Assembly: GCA_002344525.1 (NCBI GenBank)
Contig: DDTJ01000061.1
Location: 1-64,000, forward strand
Source: Akkermansiaceae bacterium UBA2367
GTDB taxonomy: Bacteria > Verrucomicrobiota > Verrucomicrobiia > Verrucomicrobiales > DEV007
DNA: 64,000 nucleotides
Direction of reading: 5' to 3'
The translations under genes were made by a program, and so were the position numbers. Shown in pieces: positions 44,414 through 50,663 of the stretch. How positions within the stretch are numbered: position 1 is the stretch's first letter; each line of letters opens with the position of its first letter. The notes under the pieces were generated by a model. It worked only from the letters and a program-made list of their open reading frames with translations, was not told the DNA's origin and searched no databases.

Positions 44414-45352
44414 TTAGACAGTCTCGCGTCGTCCGCGGCGTTTGAAGAAGCTGTGGAGCACGGGCACGTATTCTTCGTCGGTGCGCAGCGAGAGCTTGTC
44501 GATGGAGAGCTTCTTGAATTGCCGGTCGATCTCCGCCTGCCACTTCTTCGCCTCGGCGAGGTAGGCGGCGCGGACGCGGGGGTTGGAGGTGTTGATCTCG
44601 ACTTGGCGTCCCGTCTCGGGATCTTCGAGGCGGACATAGCCGACGGCGGGCAGGGCGAGCTCGGCGGGATCGCTGACTTGGATGGCGACGAGGTCGTGCT
44701 TGCGGTTGACGACGCGGAGTTCGTTGCCGAGATCCTCGCGGAAGAGGAAGTCGGAGAGGAGGAAGACGAGGGAGCGCCTCCGCACCGCGTTTTTAAGGAG
44801 ATGGACCGTCGCGTCGAGGGAGGTGCGGTGGCCGGCGGGTTCGTGGTGGAGCACCTCCCGGATGAGGCGCAGGGCGTGGGCGGTGCCTTTCCTCGGCGGC
44901 AGGTAGAGCTCGACCTCGTCGGTGAAGAGGACGAGGCCGACCTTGTCCTTGTTTTGCAGGGCGCTGAAGGCGAGGAGGGCGGCGACCTCGGCCATCATCT
45001 CCCGCTTGCTCGGGCCGAGGCTGCCGTAGTTGCCCGAGGCGCTGACGTCGATGCAGAGAAAGACGGTCATCTCGCGCTCCTCGGTGAATTTCTTCACGTA
45101 GGGACGCCTCATGCGGGCGGTGACGTTCCAGTCGATAGAGCGCACTTCGTCGCCGGGCTGGTATTCGCGGAAGTCCTCGAAGTCGATGCCTTCGCCCTTG
45201 AAGCGGCTGTGGTATTCGCCGCCGAAGCTCTCGCGCACGAGGCCGCGGGTGCGCAGCTCGATCTTGCGCACTTTGCGGAGGATCTCGACGATCTCCGGGG
45301 CGCTTTCGGGGGCGGTGGATCCGGTTTTCGGGCGCTGGCGGGTTTTGGGCAT
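44414..45352 (-). CDS. DUF58 domain protein (Bat/MoxR-associated)
   Basis: A 312-residue protein of the DUF58 (VWA-like) family. Diagnostic parts are GEGIDFEDFREYQPGDEVRSIDWNVTAR and TVFLCIDVSASGNYGSLG (MIDAS-like DxSxS), with SLVFLLSDFLF. DUF58 proteins partner with MoxR AAA ATPases, probably in chaperone-like complexes. The MoxR gene that usually precedes it is not here: the next gene on the left flank is DUF6807 beyond a heptamer array. No signal peptide. Confidence 0.9.
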   Translation of the reverse strand: MPKTRQRPKTGSTAPESAPEIVEILRKVRKIELRTRGLVRESFGGEYHSRFKGEGIDFEDFREYQPGDEVRSIDWNVTARMRRPYVKKFTEEREMTVFLCIDVSASGNYGSLGPSKREMMAEVAALLAFSALQNKDKVGLVLFTDEVELYLPPRKGTAHALRLIREVLHHEPAGHRTSLDATVHLLKNAVRRRSLVFLLSDFLFREDLGNELRVVNRKHDLVAIQVSDPAELALPAVGYVRLEDPETGRQVEINTSNPRVRAAYLAEAKKWQAEIDRQFKKLSIDKLSLRTDEEYVPVLHSFFKRRGRRETV

Positions 45353-45362
45353 TGGGTGTTTA

Positions 45363-45491
45363 TCTCTTACTCTTTACTCCTTACTCTTACCTCTTACTCC
45401 TTCGATAGCCCAACAACGTTCGATTCGAGTAAGGAGTAAGAGGTAAGAGTAAGGAGTAAGGAGTAAGGAGTAAGGAGTAAGGAGTAAGAGA
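45363..45491. repeat. Largest heptanucleotide hairpin array (GAGTAAG expansion)
   Basis: The left arm (45363-45401) has CTCTTAC/CTTACTC words; the right arm (45426-45491) is about nine units of GAGTAAG/AGGTAAG with one 6-base unit, the last six or so nearly identical. The unequal arm lengths suggest recent slippage expansion of the right arm. It lies in the 153-base gap between DUF6807 and DUF58. Confidence 0.9.
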
Positions 45492-45505
45492 TGGGGAAAT
45501 GAGCA

Positions 45506-46483
45506 TCACGGAAGGAAAGAAAGATACCCCTCGCTCAATTTCGCGACCTCCTCGGGCGTCTTGTATTCTCCGGGATGCACGACGAGGCGGTAGCGCACGG
45601 TCAGGGGCTTGTCCTTCGTCACGGTGGTGGCGAAATAGGTGCCGAAGCGTCCATACTGCCGCTCGCTCGCCCGCGCGGGCTTGGGATTTCCGGGATGGTC
45701 GAGGTAGGCGACGGTGACTTGGGTGTCGCGCAGGGTGAAGCACATCGCCTTCCACGGCAGGTCGCGGGTCTGCTCGTTGTCGCTTTTCTCGCTCCAGTTG
45801 ATGGCCGCGCCGGGCTTGCCGACGCCGCTGCCGGGCCGGATGTAGTAGGTGGCGTTCTGGGTCAGGTCGTGGACGTCGTTGTGGGCGCGGAAGTGGAAGC
45901 CGGCGTGCTGGGGATCGCCGTCGAGCCGCAGCTCGGCGACCTGCGGTTTCAGGGTGGATTCGAAATCGACGACGACATCGGGACCGCTCAGGGAGAAGCG
46001 CATCGTCCGCGCCTCGGTCGCGAAGGGGACGCCGTCGTCGCCGATCCAGTCGATCTCGGAGGTGAAATGCGCCGACTTCGCATCGGCCTCCTGCGCGGTG
46101 AAGCGGCGGTGGATCTGGTGGGCCTTGCGGCAATGCCAGGTATCGACCTTCTCGTGGTGCTTCCCGGCGGCGTCGGTGTAGGAAATCTGGTTGAAGCCGT
46201 AGAACACGCCGCGGTGGTGGGTGAACTTGCCGCCCGGCCCTTTCGTGAGGAGGTTCCCGTAGTGGTTCCACTGGTGGAAGTAGAGGTGGCAGAAGGGCTT
46301 GAAGGTCTCCTCGCGGCGCTCGGGCGTGCTCTCGTCGATGGCTTCGTAAACGTAGCGGGCGACGGGTTTGCCGTCGTGGGTCAGTTCGAGGTGCTGGCCC
46401 TCGGTGTCGGTCCAAGCGAAGTCGGCGCGGACGGAGGGGGCGAGGGCCGCGAGAGCGGGAAGGAGGAGAAAAGGGAGGCGCAT
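45506..46483 (-). CDS. DUF6807 (PmoA-like) secreted protein
   Basis: A 325-residue exported protein with a signal peptide (MRLPFLLLPALAALAPSVRA). The family pattern is clear: PFCHLYFHQWNHYGNLLTKG, FTHHRGVFYGFNQI, and a C-terminal YRLVVHPGEYKTPEEVAKL. DUF6807 (often labelled PmoA although unrelated to the copper membrane monooxygenase) is frequent in planctomycetes and verrucomicrobia near sugar-degrading genes, with a fold like aldose-epimerase. Activity is unknown. It ends 10 bases after the sulfatase stop on the same strand. Confidence 0.85.
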   Translation of the reverse strand: MRLPFLLLPALAALAPSVRADFAWTDTEGQHLELTHDGKPVARYVYEAIDESTPERREETFKPFCHLYFHQWNHYGNLLTKGPGGKFTHHRGVFYGFNQISYTDAAGKHHEKVDTWHCRKAHQIHRRFTAQEADAKSAHFTSEIDWIGDDGVPFATEARTMRFSLSGPDVVVDFESTLKPQVAELRLDGDPQHAGFHFRAHNDVHDLTQNATYYIRPGSGVGKPGAAINWSEKSDNEQTRDLPWKAMCFTLRDTQVTVAYLDHPGNPKPARASERQYGRFGTYFATTVTKDKPLTVRYRLVVHPGEYKTPEEVAKLSEGYLSFLP

Positions 46484-46493
46484 GGGGTGTTTG

Positions 46494-48101
46494 TCAGGGG
46501 GCTGGCACGGGCGCGGGCGGGGTCGCGGAGGGTTTCTCGGCCTCGGCCAGATCGGCCATCTCCTGCTTCGAGGGGCGCGGGCGCACTCTCGCGGGGGTGG
46601 GGAGGCCGGTGAGGCGGTCGAATTCGTCCGGCGTGCGCCGCTCCGGCTTGGCGTCGTCGGTTTTCGCCTCCCAATCGGCGAGGGCGGCCCGCATGGCGCG
46701 GAGGAGGGGGGCGTAGCGTTCGTCGCCCGCGAGGTTTTTCAACTCGTGCGGATCGAGGCGCAGGTCGTAGAGCTCCTCGGCCGGGCGGGGGGCGTGGAAA
46801 TGGATTTGCTGCGCCTCGGTGAGCTCCTCTTTGCCGAGGAGGCGGAGCAGCTCCACGTAGGTGGGGCTGCGGACGACGTCGGCTGGCGGGGTCAGGGGCA
46901 GGTCGGGGTAGTCGTTGCGGATGTATTTGTAGCGTTCGTTTCGCACGGCGCGGGCGCGATCCTCGTAGTCGTGCCAATTCTTCTCGGCGAAGATGTAGTC
47001 GCGGACCGGTTTCGCCGGATCGGCGAAGAGGGGGGCGAGGTCGACGCCCTCGAAGGTGATGCCGGGCTTTTCGATTTTCGCGAGGGAGAGGATCGTCTTG
47101 GCGAGATCGACGGTGCTGACGAGGCGTTCGCAGACCGAGCCGGGCGCGGTTTTCCCCGGCCATCTCACGATCAGCGGGGTGCGGATGCCGCTGTCGTAGA
47201 GGGTCGTCTTGTCGCGGGGGAAAGGACGCCCGTTGTCGCTGAGGAAGAGGACCACGGTGTTCTCCGCGAGTCCCTGCGCCTCCAGTTCGTTGAGGACCGC
47301 GCCGACATGCTGGTCGAGACGGGTGATCTCGTCGTAGTAGTTCTGGTAGTCGGCCCGGACGGCGGGGGTGTCGGGATGGTAGGGCGGCAGACGCACCTCC
47401 TCGGGCCGGGCGCCGTCCTCAAGGAGGCCCGTCTCGTAGGGACGGTGGGGGTCGAGTGAGGCGAGCCAGAGGAAGAAAGGCCGGTCCGCCGGTCGCTCGC
47501 GCAGCAGGGGGAGCCAGTCTGCACAGCCGCTCCGGGCGTCGCCCTCGGCGGTTTCGGCGAATTCACCACCTTCCGCCGCCTCGCCCGCGGGAAGCTGGAA
47601 GCCGGATTCATCCGCCTCGATGATTTTGTGGAAGCGGTCGCGCATCGCGTCGCCGAGGTGCCATTTGCCCGCCGCTCCGGTCCAGTAGCCTTTCTCTTTC
47701 AGCTTTTCGACGAAGGTGACCTGCTCCTTCGGGATCGGCCAGTGGAGCTGCTCGGCGTCGGTCTGGTGGGGGTAGCGCCCGGTGAGGAGGCTCGCCCGCG
47801 TCGGGCTGCACGAGGAGGTCGTGAGGAAGGCCCGCTCGAAGCGCATCCCGCCGTCGGCGAGGCGCTGAAGGTTCGGCGTCATGATGGACTCATGGCCGAA
47901 GGGCGAGAGGTCGTCCCAGCCGAGGTCGTCGGCGAGGATGATGACCACGTTCGGCAGGGTTTTCAGCTCCTCGATCCGGCGCAATTCCTCGGGATCGGGC
48001 GGGGGAGGGGCCTCCTCCTTGGCCTTGCCGCGCTGCCCCATCGCCGGAACCGCCGCGAGGAGCGACAGGGACAGCAGCAGGGGGAATGAGGGGGAAGGCA
48101 T
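46494..48101 (-). CDS. Secreted sulfatase (Cys-type)
   Basis: A 535-residue exported sulfatase. Residues 1-22 form a signal peptide. Metal ligands Asp58-Asp59 lie in IILADDLGWDD. The catalytic motif is S-S-Cys98-S-P-T-R-A-S-L-L-T-G-R, the C-x-P-x-R form whose cysteine is matured to formylglycine by an anaerobic or aerobic maturase not found here. Later motifs are GKWHLGDAM and FLSDNG. The C-terminal Pro-rich tail is unusual. It likely hydrolyses sulfate esters of polysaccharides. The start at 48101 gives the signal peptide; the frame upstream is open but unlikely. Confidence 0.93.
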   Translation of the reverse strand: MPSPSFPLLLSLSLLAAVPAMGQRGKAKEEAPPPPDPEELRRIEELKTLPNVVIILADDLGWDDLSPFGHESIMTPNLQRLADGGMRFERAFLTTSSCSPTRASLLTGRYPHQTDAEQLHWPIPKEQVTFVEKLKEKGYWTGAAGKWHLGDAMRDRFHKIIEADESGFQLPAGEAAEGGEFAETAEGDARSGCADWLPLLRERPADRPFFLWLASLDPHRPYETGLLEDGARPEEVRLPPYHPDTPAVRADYQNYYDEITRLDQHVGAVLNELEAQGLAENTVVLFLSDNGRPFPRDKTTLYDSGIRTPLIVRWPGKTAPGSVCERLVSTVDLAKTILSLAKIEKPGITFEGVDLAPLFADPAKPVRDYIFAEKNWHDYEDRARAVRNERYKYIRNDYPDLPLTPPADVVRSPTYVELLRLLGKEELTEAQQIHFHAPRPAEELYDLRLDPHELKNLAGDERYAPLLRAMRAALADWEAKTDDAKPERRTPDEFDRLTGLPTPARVRPRPSKQEMADLAEAEKPSATPPAPVPAP

Positions 48102-48273
48102 GGGCGGCAATGAAGCAGATTCTTTAAGAAATGCCACGTTTAGGACGGGCAAAAGCCGGGTCGAATTCAGAAAAAACAAGATCGCGGTGAACCTTTTCAG
48201 GCGCTGGCCCCACGTGGTAGGATGAAGCAATGTTTTCCGCACGAGGCGGGAAGCGGCGAACCCTCCAGCCCCC

Positions 48274-48777
48274 TTGCAAGCCATTCAAAAGCAACCCGAT
48301 CTCGAGCGACTCTTCCGGGACGCGGCGGACGATCTGGCGCGGTATTTCTCCCGCCGCCACGGGGACGGCGCGGAGGCCCCGCAGGACCTCGTGCAGGAGA
48401 CCTTCCTCGAAATGGCACGCGGACTAGAGCGCGGGGGCAAGCCCCGTTCTTTGCGCGGCTACCTCTTCGGCATCGCCCGCCACGTCAGCCAAGCGGCGTG
48501 GCGACGCCGGGACCGGGAGCGGGCCATCGTGTCCGAACAGCCAGCCGAGACGGTCGCGGCCCCGGTGCCCGACGAGCGGATCGCCGCCGCCCGCGAGACC
48601 ATCGACGCCCTGCCCGCGCTCCAGCGCGAGATCCTCGACCTGCGCTTCACCCAGCAGCTTTCCTACGCCGAAATCGCCGAAGCCCTCGGCATCCCCGTCG
48701 GCACCGTCCGCTCGCGCCTCCACCACGCCATCGCGGCAGTGCGAGAGCGGATCGCCTCGGAATCCCATCCCTCGTAA
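48274..48777 (+). CDS. ECF-type RNA polymerase sigma factor
   Basis: A 167-residue sigma-70 family protein, ECF group. Region 2 is about 10-80 (LVQETFLEMARGLERG, SLRGYLFGIARH) and region 4 about 105-160 (LPALQREILDLRF, LSYAEIAEALGIPVGTVRSRLHHAIAAV). The start is a TTG at 48274; no in-frame ATG or GTG exists nearby, and ATGs at 48222 and 48230 are in other frames. A TGAACC box (48188-48193) upstream resembles an ECF -35, suggesting autoregulation. Its TAA stop is the first unit of a heptamer array that also holds the next start. Confidence 0.9.
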   Translation: MQAIQKQPDLERLFRDAADDLARYFSRRHGDGAEAPQDLVQETFLEMARGLERGGKPRSLRGYLFGIARHVSQAAWRRRDRERAIVSEQPAETVAAPVPDERIAAARETIDALPALQREILDLRFTQQLSYAEIAEALGIPVGTVRSRLHHAIAAVRERIASESHPS

Positions 48778-48801
48778 CCCGTGACTCGTGACCCATGACT
48801 G
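48771..48801. repeat. Heptamer array carrying stop and start codons
   Basis: TAA at 48775, TGA at 48782, TGA at 48789 and TGA at 48796 are spaced exactly 7 bases apart (units CGTAACC, CGTGACT, CGTGACC, CATGACT). The TAA ends the sigma factor gene; the ATG at 48795, overlapping the last TGA, starts the anti-sigma gene. Confidence 0.85.
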
Positions 48802-49241
48802 CGAAGCAACTCGAATCCCTCCTCATCGACCAAGCCCTCGGGGAACTCTCCGACGAGGCCTCGGCCCTTCTGGAAACCTACCTCGCCAATTTCCCCGAAC
48901 GTATCGCCGAGGCGGAGAGGGTGCGGCAGGCGGTGGGGCTGACCGAAGCGGCAGTGGCCGTGCGACCACTCGTGCTGGAGCCGGAGGCCGAGGTGGTGAC
49001 GCTCGCGTTTCCGCGAAAAGAGAAGTTCCCCGCCGTCATGAGAATCGCTGCTGCCGTGGCCTTGCTCGGCTTCGCTGTGGGCGCGGGCTTCCTCGCGGGC
49101 AATGCGGGACGAGGACCGGAGGCTCCCCGCGGGTCTGTCACCGAATCCGAGCGCTCTGTCGCACCCTCGCCGTGGGCCCGCTACCGCGTCGAGGCGGACG
49201 GACGTTTGGCCGTTCTCACAACGCCCGATCCAAACTCGTGA
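48795..49241 (+). CDS. Putative anti-sigma factor
   Basis: A 148-residue protein with a cytoplasmic N-terminal helical region (QLESLLIDQALGELSDEASALLETYL), one membrane helix (about 80-101, MRIAAAVALLGFAVGAGFLAG) and a short periplasmic tail. No zinc-binding HxxxCxxC motif is present, but position right after an ECF gene and the single-helix topology make an anti-sigma role likely. Start and stop both lie in heptamer units. Confidence 0.78.
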   Translation: MTAKQLESLLIDQALGELSDEASALLETYLANFPERIAEAERVRQAVGLTEAAVAVRPLVLEPEAEVVTLAFPRKEKFPAVMRIAAAVALLGFAVGAGFLAGNAGRGPEAPRGSVTESERSVAPSPWARYRVEADGRLAVLTTPDPNS

Positions 49242-49258
49242 CCCATGACCCGTGACTC
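49235..49258. repeat. Heptamer array carrying stop and start codons
   Basis: TGA at 49239, 49246 and 49253 recurs every 7 bases, covering all three frames (units CGTGACC, CATGACC, CGTGACT). The first TGA ends the anti-sigma gene; the ATG at 49245 starts the next gene, whose first residues MTRDS are encoded by the array. Confidence 0.85.
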
Positions 49259-50663
49259 CCTCCTCGCCCTCGCCCTCCTCGCCACCCTCTGCGGCTGCGA
49301 GCCGCAGGAGCGTGCCCAGTGGTCGCCGGACGGGAGCCGCGCCGCCATCCTCTCCGATTCCCTGCTTTATCTCGCCGACGCCTCGGGCACCCTTTCCGAA
49401 CCCTTCCCCAATCAAGATGAAGGACCGGGCCGATGGATTCTCGATGCCTTCGGCTGGTTCCCTGATGGATCGGGCCTGATCGTGCATCGTGTCCGGATCG
49501 CGTCGGATTGGGAATCGGTCAGGGATCTGCTGCCAACAACCGAAGCCACGCGAGTCGAGCGCCTTGCCAGCCGCGTCCCCGACCTGCTGCGGGCGGCCGT
49601 CGCGCTGCACGGAGACGCCGACCGCGCCGACCTGCTCCTTTCCAAATTCGAACAGGACGAGGCTCTGGTCTTTGTGAACGCCCTGCGCCTCGCCCTCGCG
49701 AACGACGCCGAAGCCGTCCACGCCGCTCTCGCCGAGGCCCCCCGCGCCCTCGCTTCGCTCGATCCCGGTGCGGGGGAGGAGCTCGCCGGCTTCGTCCTCC
49801 ACGAGACCGCACTGGTGCGCCCCGAGTCCGACAACACGGGGAAAGTGCTCGCCCGCAGCCTGCGGGGTGCCGACTCCCTCCGCGTCTCGCCGCGCTATCC
49901 TTTCGCCGCCCGCGCCGTGAAGACGGGCCAACCGGGCCACTCGAACCGCTGCGATCTGGAAATCCTGCCCCTCGACGGTTCCCCGGCGGTCCTCGTCGCC
50001 CATGGCGTCACTCGAGCCTACGACTGGACGCCGGACGGCGAATCGCTCGTGGTCATGACGCCGCTCTCCCCCGAGGGCGGGGGCACGCTGATGAAGATCG
50101 AGCGCCGCCGCGTCCTCGACACAGCGGGGCAACCTGTGGCCGAGAGCAAGCCCGACGAGCTCGCCTACGCCCTCGTGCCCTTTGCTCCGCGTCTCGCTGT
50201 GCTGCCCGACGGCTCCATCCTTTTCGCGAGCCAACCCGGCTCCCTGCCCGCCCCTGCCGGACAGCCGGGGGAGGGGCCTCGGCTCTACCGTCTCCCGGTG
50301 GAAGGCGGCGAACCCGTCGCCATTCCCACGGAGGAAGGCGCGCTACCGATGGACCTCGGCTATTTCGTTCCCTCGCCCGACGGACGTCGCGCCGCCGTGG
50401 TCGAGAGCGCGACCGACGCCGTCGCCGTGGTCGATCTGGAGAGCGGACGGAGCGAGATCGTTTCGCCGCCGCATCCCGGCTGGAAGACGCGGCTCCTGCC
50501 CTCGTGGCGCAGCGCGGAGGAGTTCACCTATGCCGCCCCCGATCCGGTGGGCAGACGGGTCCGCTGGATGAGCTGGAAGGACGGGAAGTCCACCGACCTC
50601 AGTGTGGACTGGCCCGACGAAATCGCCGCCGCTTGGCTGGAATTCAAAGAGACGACACCATGA
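49245..50663 (+). CDS. Lipoprotein with TolB-like beta-propeller (PD40)
   Basis: A 472-residue lipoprotein (LLATLCGCEPQ, Cys18). The rest is a beta-propeller: QWSPDGSRAAILSDSLL, FGWFPDGSGLIVH, YDWTPDGESLVVM, FVPSPDGRRAAVVESATD, each a WD40-like/PD40 blade with an SPDG turn. A helical insertion (about 95-190) interrupts the propeller. Such lipoproteins sit beside DUF1549/DUF1553 and DUF1501 genes in related bacteria. Its stop overlaps the next ATG (ATGA). Confidence 0.82.
   Translation: MTRDSLLALALLATLCGCEPQERAQWSPDGSRAAILSDSLLYLADASGTLSEPFPNQDEGPGRWILDAFGWFPDGSGLIVHRVRIASDWESVRDLLPTTEATRVERLASRVPDLLRAAVALHGDADRADLLLSKFEQDEALVFVNALRLALANDAEAVHAALAEAPRALASLDPGAGEELAGFVLHETALVRPESDNTGKVLARSLRGADSLRVSPRYPFAARAVKTGQPGHSNRCDLEILPLDGSPAVLVAHGVTRAYDWTPDGESLVVMTPLSPEGGGTLMKIERRRVLDTAGQPVAESKPDELAYALVPFAPRLAVLPDGSILFASQPGSLPAPAGQPGEGPRLYRLPVEGGEPVAIPTEEGALPMDLGYFVPSPDGRRAAVVESATDAVAVVDLESGRSEIVSPPHPGWKTRLLPSWRSAEEFTYAAPDPVGRRVRWMSWKDGKSTDLSVDWPDEIAAAWLEFKETTP

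Noticed and set aside
48124..48284. Longer N-terminus for the sulfatase (start at 48284)
   Set aside because: The extra 61 residues are not signal-like, and the start at 48101 gives a good signal peptide; the extension would also run into the sigma factor gene.
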